This document shows, one piece after another, positions 54,159-62,459 of a stretch of DNA of 64,000 nucleotides (position 1 is its first letter; every line of letters begins with the position of its first letter). Origin of the DNA: Burkholderiales bacterium (lineage in GTDB: Bacteria > Pseudomonadota > Gammaproteobacteria > Burkholderiales > Casimicrobiaceae); assembly GCA_016790165.1 (NCBI GenBank), contig JAEUPL010000001.1, forward strand, positions 1 through 64,000. Direction: 5' to 3'. Below the pieces are notes generated by a model. The model searched no databases and was not told the DNA's origin. It worked only from the letters and a program-made list of their open reading frames with translations. A program made the position numbers and the translations under genes.

Positions 54159-55658
54159 ATGAGCCAAGCTGCCACCACCGAATTTCTGACCGAAGACAAC
54201 GCCGCCGTGCACGATGACCGATTTGTTGAGGTCAAGTACGGCGATTCGATTCCGAACAACGTCGATCTGGATAGCGACAAGCAGTTGCTGCGTGCGCTCG
54301 AGACCTGGCATCCGGCGTACCTCGAGTGGTGGAAAGAGATGGGGCCGGAGGGCTTTCAGAATGCCGAGGTGTATTTGCGCACGGCGGTGGGTGTGGATCC
54401 GGCGGGCTGGGCGAAATTCGGCCATGTGAAGATGCCCGACTACCGCTGGGGCATTCTGCTTGCGCCGAAGGTGGAAGGGCGCACCATTCCGTGTGGCCGG
54501 CACAAGGGGCAGCCGGCGTGGCAGGAGGTGCCGGGCGAATACCGCTCGCTGCTGCGCCGCCTGATCGTGGTGCAGGGCGACACCGAGCCGGCCTCGGTGG
54601 AACAGCAGCGCTATCTCGGCAAAACGGCGCCGAGCCTCTACGACATGCGCAATCTGTTTCAGGTGAACGTGGAGGAGGGCCGTCACCTCTGGGCGATGGT
54701 GTATCTGCTGGTGAAATATTTCGGCAAGGATGGCCGCGAAGAGGCGCAGGCGCTGCTCGAGCGGCGAAGTGGGCAGCAGGACAACCCACGCATTCTGGGC
54801 GCCTTCAACGAGCGCACGCCGGACTGGCTGTCGTTCTTCATGTTCACCTACTTCACCGATCGCGACGGCAAGATGCAGCTCGCGGCGCTGGTCGAATCGG
54901 GCTTCGACCCGCTCTCGCGCTCCTGCCGATTCATGCTCACCGAAGAGGCGCATCACCTGTTCGTGGGTGAAACCGGCGTGGGCCGCACGGTGGAGGCCAC
55001 CTGCAACGCCATGCTCAAGGCCGGCATCACCGACCCCTACGATGTGGAGGCGGTGCGCAAGCTCGGCGTGGTGGATTTGCCGCTGCTTCAGCGCAAGGCA
55101 AACTTCCACATGAGCGTCACGCGCGATTTGTTCGGCAGCGAAATTTCCAGCAACGCAGCGGACGCTTTCTCCTCGGGACTGAAGGGCCGCTTCAACGAGG
55201 CGAAGCTCGACGACGACCACGAGCTGCAAAACGCCACCTATCGCGTCACCCGCGTGATCAACGGCAAGTTCGTCGACGAGGACGTGCCTGCGCTGCGCGC
55301 GATCAACTGCCGCCTGCTCGACGACTACATCGCCGACTGTCAGGGCGGCATTGACCGCTGGAACAAGGTCATCGAAAAAGCCGGCATCGACTTCCGTTTC
55401 AAGCAGCCGTACAAGGGCTTCAACCGCCGCATCGGCGAATTCGCAGGCCACCGCATCAGCCCGGACGGCCAGTTGCTCAGCGAGCAGCAATGGCTCGCCT
55501 CAAGCGGCCTGTGGCTGCCGAACGATGAGGACATGGCGTTCATCCACTCGCTGATGCAACCCTGCCACGCACCGGGCCAGTACGCCAGCTGGATCGCACC
55601 ACCGCGCATGGGCATCAACAACCAGCCGGGTGACTATGAGTATGTGAAGATCGCCTGA
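54159..55658 (+). CDS. boxB: benzoyl-CoA 2,3-epoxidase, oxygenase subunit BoxB
   Basis: 499 residues from ATG 54159 with GGAG 7 nt upstream. Di-iron monooxygenase of the aerobic benzoyl-CoA pathway: it epoxidises the CoA-activated ring. Seen are the helical-bundle ligand motifs VNVEEGRHLWAM and LTEEAHHLFVGE, plus the BoxB-specific NNVDLDSDKQLLRALE, WGILLAPKVEGRTIPCGRHK and the C-terminal NQPGDYEYVKIA. The reductase BoxA, lyase BoxC and benzoate-CoA ligase are absent from this window, so either they lie elsewhere or the gene acts alone. A strong terminator follows. Confidence 0.95.
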   Translation: MSQAATTEFLTEDNAAVHDDRFVEVKYGDSIPNNVDLDSDKQLLRALETWHPAYLEWWKEMGPEGFQNAEVYLRTAVGVDPAGWAKFGHVKMPDYRWGILLAPKVEGRTIPCGRHKGQPAWQEVPGEYRSLLRRLIVVQGDTEPASVEQQRYLGKTAPSLYDMRNLFQVNVEEGRHLWAMVYLLVKYFGKDGREEAQALLERRSGQQDNPRILGAFNERTPDWLSFFMFTYFTDRDGKMQLAALVESGFDPLSRSCRFMLTEEAHHLFVGETGVGRTVEATCNAMLKAGITDPYDVEAVRKLGVVDLPLLQRKANFHMSVTRDLFGSEISSNAADAFSSGLKGRFNEAKLDDDHELQNATYRVTRVINGKFVDEDVPALRAINCRLLDDYIADCQGGIDRWNKVIEKAGIDFRFKQPYKGFNRRIGEFAGHRISPDGQLLSEQQWLASSGLWLPNDEDMAFIHSLMQPCHAPGQYASWIAPPRMGINNQPGDYEYVKIA

Positions 55659-55694
55659 TCGCCACGATGGCGCGCCGTGCGGCGCGCGCAGCAA

Positions 55695-55726
55695 AACGGC
55701 CTCCGGAGAGGCCGTTCTGTTTTTTT
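55695..55726 (+). terminator. Rho-independent terminator of boxB
   Basis: A perfect 9-bp stem AACGGCCTC/GAGGCCGTT (55695-55703 with 55708-55716), loop CGGA, then a T-rich tail to 55726. Confidence 0.93.
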
Positions 55727-55756
55727 GGGCGAAGCAACGAATCGCTGGGGCGTGAA

Positions 55757-56929
55757 TCAGCGCGTGGCGTTGATCGCGGCACGCACCATGGCGCGCAGCG
55801 TCGAGAGCATCGTCTCCAGCACCCACTGGATGAACTGTTGCGTCAGCGACACCCCGGCGCGCACCGTGCGACCAAGGAAACGAAAGATCACGCTGATCAG
55901 TGATTCGACATAGCCCGCCACGCGCGCCGAGAGTGCCGCACCACGCTCCAGCAGCCAGGCCAGCTGATCCAGCGCGGTCAGGCCGCCGGTGATGACGCTC
56001 TGCACGCCCACCAGCACCACCTGCGCCGCTTGCCGCAGGATCCAGTCGAGCGCAATGCCGATCAGCTCAGCGGTGCGCGCGCCGAACGACAGCAGGCCGC
56101 CGCCCTGCGCGGCGCGCCCCAGCCACTCGCGAATCTGGCGGTCGGTGAGCGTTTGCGCGCCGTTGCCTTGCAACTGGCTCCAGGTTTTGCCGTGGACGCC
56201 CGGAAGGTAGGAGGTTTCACTGCTATGAGCTCCCGGCGAGATGCGTTGTGAGGCGTCGCAGGTGAGCGCGTAACCGCCGGCTCCGTAGGGTAGATGCAGA
56301 AACGGGAAAACTGGCACCATCGCCACGGGATCGGCCGGGTGATACACGCGGCGAATACGATCCACGCCCACGCGCTGGGTGAACCGGTTGGCGAAGGCCA
56401 CGCCACCCGGCCGGGGAGAGCCAAAGGTGTAGAGCCGCACGTCGGAGGTGACTTGGGCGCTCACGTAGTCGGCCGCCAGACTCGCCAGCGCGCCACCGAG
56501 GCTATGGCCGACGCAATGCACGGCGCGCGGGCGATGACCGTCGAAGTAACGCCGCAACTGGGGCGCGATGGAATTCCACGTGGTGGCAAAGCCCTCGTGC
56601 ACCATCGTGCCCGACGGCCCCATCTGAAAGCCGCAGCGCGCGTCGGTGAGCGCATCGGCGAGGGTGTCGGTGCCGCGCAACGCGATCAGCGTGTCCCCGG
56701 CGAATTCAGTGCCCGGCAGCCCCGGCGCGACATAGCCAAAGCCGGTGATTTCCGTCCAGGCCAGAGCGCCACTGACGCCTTGCAGCCGCGTATTCGAAGC
56801 GCTTGCGAACAACCGGCCGATCGACTGCATCGGGTCGCTCGGCGCCAATTCGTTGACCGACCCGCTACTGCGGACACGATAGACCTCGACGGCGACGCGG
56901 GCCGCCTGTTCCGGTGTGAGTTCTGCCAT
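55757..56929 (-). CDS. class 3 lipase-family hydrolase
   Basis: 390 residues. The alpha/beta-hydrolase nucleophile elbow GHSLGG lies near 142-147 within AVHCVGHSLGGALASLAADY, with the oxyanion segment LIALRGTDT, the acid in YHPADPVAMVP and a histidine in GVHGKTW. There is no signal peptide, but the last 110 residues are long amphipathic and hydrophobic helices that could insert in membranes. It follows 12 bp behind a DUF6795 lipoprotein gene, a pairing that resembles effector/immunity or toxin/protector arrangements; no secretion genes are nearby. Confidence 0.82.
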   Translation of the reverse strand: MAELTPEQAARVAVEVYRVRSSGSVNELAPSDPMQSIGRLFASASNTRLQGVSGALAWTEITGFGYVAPGLPGTEFAGDTLIALRGTDTLADALTDARCGFQMGPSGTMVHEGFATTWNSIAPQLRRYFDGHRPRAVHCVGHSLGGALASLAADYVSAQVTSDVRLYTFGSPRPGGVAFANRFTQRVGVDRIRRVYHPADPVAMVPVFPFLHLPYGAGGYALTCDASQRISPGAHSSETSYLPGVHGKTWSQLQGNGAQTLTDRQIREWLGRAAQGGGLLSFGARTAELIGIALDWILRQAAQVVLVGVQSVITGGLTALDQLAWLLERGAALSARVAGYVESLISVIFRFLGRTVRAGVSLTQQFIQWVLETMLSTLRAMVRAAINATR

Positions 56930-56941
56930 CGCGGTTTCCCC

Positions 56942-57466
56942 TTATTCGAGTGAGAACCTGCCGACCACGGGTTCGGTCGATTTCGGTTCGTTGGAATATG
57001 TTTTTGGCTCCATGCTGAGCTCGATCCGCAGGCGCAAAGGCTTTCCGGACAGCTCGCTGTTGCTTTCGTAGTTGCGCCGGTTGTGTCCCCACACCGCGTA
57101 GCGCTTGCCATCCACATGGACGGCGATGCCCTGCTCGACAAAGGGCTCGTGCGGCAACCAGGCCGACATGGATGAGCCGGTCACTTTGGGCAGACTGAAC
57201 CGTCCTTGGGCGTCGGTGACCACCGAATCGTCCGCGCGCTGCTTTGCCCAGCGCCAGAAGTAAGAGCGCTCGACCCTGGCGCCCGCGACCGGCGCGCCAT
57301 TCAACAAAACCACGCCGCTCACCGGCGAAAACATCACATACTTGGCCATCGCGGCAGTCTCCGAACAGGCGGCAAGCGCCAGACACAGGGCGGCAGTCCA
57401 TACCGCGACGAACCGCACGGGTACACGGTTGTTGAGGATCGGGCGCCGAATTTGAAGGGGGTGCAT
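56942..57466 (-). CDS. DUF6795-type lipoprotein, partner of the lipase
   Basis: 174 residues from ATG 57466. Lipoprotein signal with lipobox LAAC, then a beta-sandwich 'carboxypeptidase-regulatory-like' core: YVMFSPVSGVVLLNGAPVAG, RVERSYFWRWAKQ and TDAQGRFSLPKV, as in DUF6795. It is probably periplasmic and lipid-anchored. First gene of a two-gene operon with the lipase. An immunity-like role is inference from position. Confidence 0.72.
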   Translation of the reverse strand: MHPLQIRRPILNNRVPVRFVAVWTAALCLALAACSETAAMAKYVMFSPVSGVVLLNGAPVAGARVERSYFWRWAKQRADDSVVTDAQGRFSLPKVTGSSMSAWLPHEPFVEQGIAVHVDGKRYAVWGHNRRNYESNSELSGKPLRLRIELSMEPKTYSNEPKSTEPVVGRFSLE

Positions 57467-57606
57467 GGCGATGATGCTAGGCAGCGTGGCAAGACCTGTC
57501 AAACTGAAAAAAGCATGGGGAGCACCGGCTTGAGTGCACCTTATTTCCGTAGACGGAAGCACCTGCGCAGCAGCGACATGGGCGACAAAAATTTTTTCGC
57601 GACGCG

Positions 57607-58983
57607 TCAGTGGATCAGCGGCAGGCGCAGGCGCGCCACGGTGCCGCCACCGGATCGTGGCAGTAGATCAAAGCTGCCGCCGTGCCACTGCGCCAGGCGT
57701 TCGACCAGCGCCAGACCGAGGCCCGCGCCCATGGCGCCGCCGCGAGCGTGGTCGCCACGCACGAAGGGTTCCTTGAGCCGTTCCACATCCTCCGGTTTCA
57801 CGCCGTCGCCCGCGTCGAGCACGTCAATCTCAACGCTGCCGCCGTCGCGCCGCGCCGTGAGCTCCACCGGTGGCTTGCCATAGCGGTGCGCGTTCTCGAT
57901 CAGGTTCATCAGCATGCGCTCGAACGCTGCCGGGTAGGTGTTCACGTAGAGCGCCTCGGCCCCTGCCGTCCAGCGCACCGGCAGCTCACGTGCGTTCGCC
58001 TTGTCGGCAATGGCAGACAGCGCGATCTGCACATCGGCACGCTCCGGTGACTCCTTGGGCGTGCCACGCGCGAAATCGAGGAACTGGGTGACGACACGGT
58101 CAATCTCGTCGATATCGGCAGCCATCTCGGCGCGGCTTTGCGCGTCGCTGACTGCCATCTCGCTGGCCAGTCGCAGCCGGGTCAACGGCGTGCGGATGTC
58201 GTGCGAGATGCCCGCGAGCATGGTGCTGCGATTGCGCTCCAGTCGATCGAGATTCGCCGCCATTCGATTGACGTTGCGGGCGACGCGTGCGATCTCGCTG
58301 GGGCCGTCCTCGGGCAACGGGTCAGGCCGCTTGCCCAGCGCGACTTTGTCCACCGCGTTGGCGAGGTCGGAGAGCGGGCGCGCCAGTCGGCGCGCGAACC
58401 AGAAGGTGGCGGCGACCAGTGCCAGCAACACCACCGCGAGCGTGATGGTCAGGCGCACCGGCATCTCGGTGGAATCCACGTCGCGGATCGGAATACCGGC
58501 CCATACGGCACGACTCACGGGGCCGACGGTCGCGCCGCCGAGACCGCCCGGAGTTTCGGGCGAGGCGGCGGGTGCATCCGGCCCGACCTTGAGGCGAATC
58601 CACACAATGGCTTGATCGAGGCGTCGCCCGAGGCGCACTTCGACGTCCTTGCCCAAACGTTCCTGCAGTCGCTCCACGAGCTGCTGCAACCCGGCGCCGC
58701 GTGGCGGCTCACCGATTTCCGGGCGGCGATCCACGGGGATCAGGATGATGCCGTACTCACGCGCGATCATCTGCAACTGGAACGGCCGCCCACCGCGTTC
58801 TTCGCCGGCGGCCCGGGTGAGCGCGTCACGCATCGATTCGATCTGCGCGATCCGCGCGTCGGTGAAATTGCGCGCAATGAGCCCCGCACGATCCTGCCGG
58901 AACACCAGCACCATCGCCAGCACGGCGAGCGCGAGCGCGCCGATCAACAGCGCGGTCAGTCGCCAGAACAGGGTGCGTGGCAC
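57607..58983 (-). CDS. envZ: sensor histidine kinase EnvZ
   Basis: 458 residues from GTG 58983, chosen because the first membrane helix (LFWRLTALLIGALALAVLAM) starts there and ompR stops 10 bp before. Periplasmic domain about 30-160, second helix near 165-190, HAMP, then dimerisation H-box GISHDIRTPLTRLR (His near 260), N-box NLIENAHRYG and G-boxes DAGDGVKPED and GAGLGLALVE. It phosphorylates the OmpR protein encoded just upstream. The signal it reads (osmolarity, pH or envelope stress) is not evident. Confidence 0.9.
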   Translation of the reverse strand: MPRTLFWRLTALLIGALALAVLAMVLVFRQDRAGLIARNFTDARIAQIESMRDALTRAAGEERGGRPFQLQMIAREYGIILIPVDRRPEIGEPPRGAGLQQLVERLQERLGKDVEVRLGRRLDQAIVWIRLKVGPDAPAASPETPGGLGGATVGPVSRAVWAGIPIRDVDSTEMPVRLTITLAVVLLALVAATFWFARRLARPLSDLANAVDKVALGKRPDPLPEDGPSEIARVARNVNRMAANLDRLERNRSTMLAGISHDIRTPLTRLRLASEMAVSDAQSRAEMAADIDEIDRVVTQFLDFARGTPKESPERADVQIALSAIADKANARELPVRWTAGAEALYVNTYPAAFERMLMNLIENAHRYGKPPVELTARRDGGSVEIDVLDAGDGVKPEDVERLKEPFVRGDHARGGAMGAGLGLALVERLAQWHGGSFDLLPRSGGGTVARLRLPLIH

Positions 58984-58993
58984 GGCGGGCGGT

Positions 58994-59701
58994 TCAGTCC
59001 GGAACGAACACGTAACCGCGACCCCAGACGGTCTGGATGTAGCGCGGTTTGCCGGCATCGGCTTCGACCAGCTTGCGCAGACGCGACACCTGCACGTCGA
59101 TGGCGCGGTCGAAGACTTCGTGCTCCTTGCCACGCGCAAGCATGGACAGGCGCTCGCGCGACAGCGCTTCGTGCGGATGCGTCACGAACACCTTGAGCAT
59201 GGCGAATTCGCTGGTCGTGAGCTCGACAACCTCACCGCGGCGCGACAGTGTGCGCATCGCGAAATTCACTTCGCATTCACCGAACTGCACCGGCTGATCG
59301 ATGGGCAGCGGCGCGCCGGGCGCCACCTCGGCGGCGCGACGCAGCACGGCGTTGATGCGTGACACCAGTTCGCGCGGGCTGAACGGCTTCGGCAGGTAGT
59401 CGTCGGCACCGGCGTCAAGGCCGTGGATGCGCTCCTCCTCGTCGCCTTTGGCGGTGAGCATGATGACTGGCGTGCGATCACCGCCGCTGCGCAGGCGCTG
59501 ACAGACGGCGAGCCCGTCCTCGTGCGGCATCATCCAGTCAAGCACGATCAGGTGCGGTGGATCGCGCTCCATGCGCCGGCTCAGTTCCCGCGCATCGGGC
59601 AGGGTCGACACGCGAAACCCCTGCTCGGCGAGAAATCGCTGCAGCAGGTCGCGCAGGCGCTGGTCGTCGTCAACGATCAGGATGTGGGACGAGGCACTCA
59701 T
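58994..59701 (-). CDS. ompR: OmpR-family response regulator
   Basis: 235 residues: receiver domain with D11/D12, phospho-acceptor D55 (IVLDWMMP) and lysine in YLPKPF; C-terminal winged helix ending IQTVWGRGYVFVPD, nearly the enterobacterial OmpR end. First gene of the ompR-envZ operon. It is divergent from a Spy-like periplasmic gene with 117 bp between starts, which makes that gene a likely target. Confidence 0.93.
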   Translation of the reverse strand: MSASSHILIVDDDQRLRDLLQRFLAEQGFRVSTLPDARELSRRMERDPPHLIVLDWMMPHEDGLAVCQRLRSGGDRTPVIMLTAKGDEEERIHGLDAGADDYLPKPFSPRELVSRINAVLRRAAEVAPGAPLPIDQPVQFGECEVNFAMRTLSRRGEVVELTTSEFAMLKVFVTHPHEALSRERLSMLARGKEHEVFDRAIDVQVSRLRKLVEADAGKPRYIQTVWGRGYVFVPD

Positions 59702-59818
59702 GCCACAAACATATCAGACGCGCGAGCCCCCGCCCAAGGTACTTACAGCAAGTTACAAATCGCGCGATCCGTCACAATGCAGCCTTTGCGCCCCGTGCGC
59801 GGCTGTTTCGGACTTGCC

Positions 59819-60328
59819 ATGCGATCTTTCCTGCACCTGACTTTCACCCGCGTCGTGCGCGCCGCGCCTGTCGTCGGCCTCGCCCTGCTCTGCAACGTCG
59901 TTGCCGCGCAGACACACGCTCCCATTCCCGCGCCTGGCATGCCGGCCTACGGCATGCCCTACGGCAATTACTTCGCTGCACTGAAGGCGAAGCTCAAGCT
60001 CTCCACCGAACAGGAAGCGCAGTACGCGATTGCGCTCAAGGCGACCAACAAGGCCAACGATACGCTGCGCAAGGTGCGCGACGAATCGGCGAAGACGCTG
60101 CGCGCAGAGTTGTCGAAGCCGGAGCCCGATTTCGCGAAGGTGCTGGCACAAGGCGCCGAGAACGAGCGCGCCGTCGCGCCCGACCGCAACGCCGCCATCG
60201 CCGAGTGGGTGAAGTTCACGCAAACCCTAAGTGCGGAACAAAAACGCATGGTTGCCAGTCAACTTCTTGATCGCGTCACGCGCGCAGAAGCTCTGCGTGA
60301 AAAATTTCGTAAGCAGCACGGCGGCTAG
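59819..60328 (+). CDS. Spy/CpxP-like periplasmic helical protein
   Basis: 169 residues from ATG 59819 (another in-frame ATG lies at 59777). Signal peptide ending VAA, then a helical domain with ALKAKLKLSTEQEAQYAIAL and SAEQKRMVASQLLDRV, the LTxxQ-like repeats of the Spy family. It could be a periplasmic chaperone or metal-responsive protein. Its divergent position next to ompR suggests OmpR control (inference). A tandem terminator follows at 60381-60437. Confidence 0.7.
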   Translation: MRSFLHLTFTRVVRAAPVVGLALLCNVVAAQTHAPIPAPGMPAYGMPYGNYFAALKAKLKLSTEQEAQYAIALKATNKANDTLRKVRDESAKTLRAELSKPEPDFAKVLAQGAENERAVAPDRNAAIAEWVKFTQTLSAEQKRMVASQLLDRVTRAEALREKFRKQHGG

Positions 60329-60380
60329 CGACGCCGCGCTCTCGCGATGGGCCGCGGTTGATACGAATGCTCATGCCCTA

Positions 60381-60437
60381 CGCCCGGCTTGCCCGGGCGT
60401 TTTTTTTGTTTGGCCCGGTTCGTCCGGGCGTTTTTTT
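60381..60437 (+). terminator. tandem Rho-independent terminators
   Basis: The first stem CGCCCGG/CCGGGCG (60381-60387 with 60393-60399) is followed by eight T (60400-60407). The second stem CCCGG/CCGGG (60414-60418 with 60424-60428) is followed by seven T (60431-60437). They terminate the Spy-like gene and insulate the downstream small RNA. Confidence 0.9.
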
Positions 60438-60510
60438 CGGCCCGACTCGTCGCGGCGCTTGTCCTGCGGGTCGGCGTCAGGCTCCCTCTCGGCCCAGCCT
60501 CTGGTGCGGA

Positions 60511-60574
60511 TCAGACAATCTGATAAGACAATCTGAAAAAAGTGCTTGACACGCCGAACCGCCGCGCCTAATAT
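60511..60574 (+). promoter_or_regulatory. near-consensus sigma-70 promoter with two upstream palindromes
   Basis: -35 TTGACA (60546-60551), exactly 17 bp, then -10 TAATAT (60569-60574). Immediately upstream is the 13-bp palindrome TCAGACAATCTGA (60511-60523) and a near-copy TAAGACAATCTGA (60524-60536), giving an 11-bp direct repeat every 13 bp, ending 9 bp before the -35. This looks like a dimeric regulator site. Confidence 0.82.
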
Positions 60575-60580
60575 GACATC

Positions 60581-60697
60581 TGCATAGCAGTCGACACTTT
60601 CCTCTGTGTGCAACCCTGAGCTGACCACCCCCTCGATACACCTCCGGTCTTATCAGGTCTCTCAGGACTAAGCCCGCCTTGTGCGGGCTTTTTTTTC
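60581..60697 (+). ncRNA. putative small regulatory RNA, about 115 nt
   Basis: A transcript from the strong promoter at 60546-60574 would start near 60581 and end at the terminator hairpin AGCCCGC/GCGGGCT (60671-60677 with 60683-60689) with its T-run (60689-60696). Between them there is no ORF longer than a few codons. The body is pyrimidine-rich, with unpaired-looking CACCCCCTC and ACACCTCC stretches that could pair with ribosome binding sites. The exact start and any family membership are unknown. Confidence 0.65.
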
Positions 60698-60711
60698 GCT
60701 AGGTCGCGTCA

Positions 60712-60831
60712 ACAGCTATTGCGCTGAAACCACCCTATTGTCGTGGATACAGGCCGATATCGAATCAAGTCGACAAGAACAAAAAGCGGCGCCTATCGAC
60801 CGTCTGCACGTCGATAGCGCAAAAAAGCTGT
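60712..60831. repeat. dispersed GTCGAC-centred palindromic repeat, copy C
   Basis: Ends ACAGCTATTGCGCT and AGCGCAAAAAAGCTGT are imperfect inverted repeats. The middle has AAGTCGACAAG (60767-60777), and there is a hairpin ATCGACC..GGTCGAT-like dyad at 60795-60816. It lies between the small RNA and azlD. Confidence 0.7.
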
Positions 60832-60844
60832 ATACGCCCGCAGG

Positions 60845-61189
60845 TTAGCGCGCCGTCAGCCACAACAGCGCGTGCAGCGAACCCATGCCGATGAGCAGCG
60901 TGGTGACCATGCCGCCGCGCCACCAGGCGTAGATGCCGGTCAAGACCGCGGCCACGGCGTGCGGCCAGCGTACGCCCAGATTCAGGTTGCCGTTGTGGAA
61001 GAGGATCAGCGGCAGCACCAGCGCGGCAAAGATCGCGGGCACCGCCAGTTGAAGCGCACGTTCAAAGCGCGGCGGCAGCTTCCTGCCGGCCAACAGACCG
61101 ATGAAGGAATAGCGGATTGCAAACGTGCCGATGGCCAGCCCGGCCACCGCCAGCCAGCCCTCCGGCGTGCCGAAACTGCCCAGGTTCAT
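60845..61189 (-). CDS. azlD: branched-chain amino acid exporter, small subunit AzlD
   Basis: 114 residues with four membrane helices: GTFAIRYSFIGLLAGRKLPP, the conserved RFERALQLAVPAIFAALVLP block and VLTGIYAWWRGGM. It forms a two-part exporter with AzlC in the inner membrane. Its start overlaps the azlC stop by 4 nt. Confidence 0.92.
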   Translation of the reverse strand: MNLGSFGTPEGWLAVAGLAIGTFAIRYSFIGLLAGRKLPPRFERALQLAVPAIFAALVLPLILFHNGNLNLGVRWPHAVAAVLTGIYAWWRGGMVTTLLIGMGSLHALLWLTAR

Positions 61190-61935
61190 CTCGCGTCCCT
61201 GCCCCGGCGGGCTGCGAGCCCGGTATCGATCGCCATGCCAAACGCCGTGCCCAGCGCGCAGGCTGCAATCAGGCCCAACTTCAGCGGCAATGCGTACAGC
61301 ACAATCCCGGCGACGCCGCCGGCGACCGCCGCCACAATCTGCCCGCGGGACTTCAGCAGGGGAACAACCAGCGCGACGAATGACAACGGGATAGTAAAGT
61401 CAAGCTGCCAGCTTGCCGGCAGTGCCGCACCGGCAAACGCCCCCACAGCGTTCACCACAGTCCACCACGGCCACAGCACCGCCGCGCAGCCGAGATAGAA
61501 CGCCAGCGGGTGCGCCGAATGCTCGCCGCGCTCGTGCCGTACCTCGTTCGAGATGAACGTCTGATCCACGAGAAACGCGGCCCACAGCAGCCGCTCCCGG
61601 CGCGTCGCCCCGGCAATGCGCGGCGCGATCGCCGCGCTGTAGACGGCCATGCGCAGGTTCACTACCAGTCCCGACAGAATGGCGATCGCGAGCGGGGCAC
61701 CGCTCGACAAAAACTGGGTCAACACCGCCTGTGACGACCCGGCGAAGGCAAAGGCCGCGAGCGCCACCGCGCCCCATTCACCCAAACCCGCCTGCACCGC
61801 CGCCACGCCGCACACCAGGCCGAACGGCGCGTATGACGGCATCAGTTTCGCGCACTCCAGCGCGCCCGCGCGGAACGCGGCGCGTCGCCCGGCGTGATCC
61901 TGCGCCGCCGCATCGGAGCCCGCGCTGCGGCTCAT
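61186..61935 (-). CDS. azlC: branched-chain amino acid exporter, large subunit AzlC
   Basis: 249 residues: hydrophobic, with the family motifs APFGLVCGVAAVQAGLG, FAFAGSSQAVLTQF and LVVNLRMAVYSAAIAP plus the EVRHERGEH loop. It partners with AzlD. It overlaps folA upstream and azlD downstream by 4 nt each, so folA-azlC-azlD form one translationally linked operon, an unusual combination. Confidence 0.92.
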   Translation of the reverse strand: MSRSAGSDAAAQDHAGRRAAFRAGALECAKLMPSYAPFGLVCGVAAVQAGLGEWGAVALAAFAFAGSSQAVLTQFLSSGAPLAIAILSGLVVNLRMAVYSAAIAPRIAGATRRERLLWAAFLVDQTFISNEVRHERGEHSAHPLAFYLGCAAVLWPWWTVVNAVGAFAGAALPASWQLDFTIPLSFVALVVPLLKSRGQIVAAVAGGVAGIVLYALPLKLGLIAACALGTAFGMAIDTGLAARRGRDAR

Positions 61936-62459
61936 CGGCGCGCGTAATGCACAAAGGCAAACGGCACGGGCGGACCGTCGGCGACGAGCGGCGCCGCATG
62001 CGCTACGCGCGACACTTCACGAAACCGTGCGCGATCCCACGCGGGGAACAGGGTATCGCCCGGCACGTCGGCGCCGATCTCCGTGAGATAGAGATCATCG
62101 GCCAGCGGCATCGCCTCCTGATACATCGCGTTGCCACCGATGATGAAGATCGGCGTCGCCGCGAACGGTGCCACGGGCGCGGGCAATGCGAGGGCGGCAG
62201 CGAGCGAGGCTACCTGGCGCACGCCATCGGGCAGATCAAGCGCGGCGGAAGAAACCACCACGTGCTCACGGTTCGGCAGCGGGCGCGGGAACGATTGCCA
62301 GGTGCGGCGCCCCATCACGATCCGATGCCCCGACGTGACCGCCTTGAAATACCGTAGATCTTCCGGCAGACGCCACGGCAGCGTGCCGTCGCGACCGATC
62401 ACGCCATTGCTTGCCACGGCGGCGATCAACGCGACGCGGGGCGGTGCTTGCAAACTCAT
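61932..62459 (-). CDS. folA: dihydrofolate reductase
   Basis: 175 residues. Family motifs: VASNGVIGRDGTLPWRLPED, RIVMGRRTWQSFPRPLPNRE, IFIIGGNAMYQEAMPLAD and TLFPAWD. It reduces dihydrofolate to tetrahydrofolate with NADPH; the tetrahydrofolate pool feeds MetH. Length slightly above E. coli FolA. First gene of a three-gene operon with azlCD. Confidence 0.95.
   Translation of the reverse strand: MSLQAPPRVALIAAVASNGVIGRDGTLPWRLPEDLRYFKAVTSGHRIVMGRRTWQSFPRPLPNREHVVVSSAALDLPDGVRQVASLAAALALPAPVAPFAATPIFIIGGNAMYQEAMPLADDLYLTEIGADVPGDTLFPAWDRARFREVSRVAHAAPLVADGPPVPFAFVHYARR

Noticed and set aside
54051-55490. Open frame of 479 codons opposite boxB
   Set aside because: Antisense shadow; boxB itself is unambiguous.
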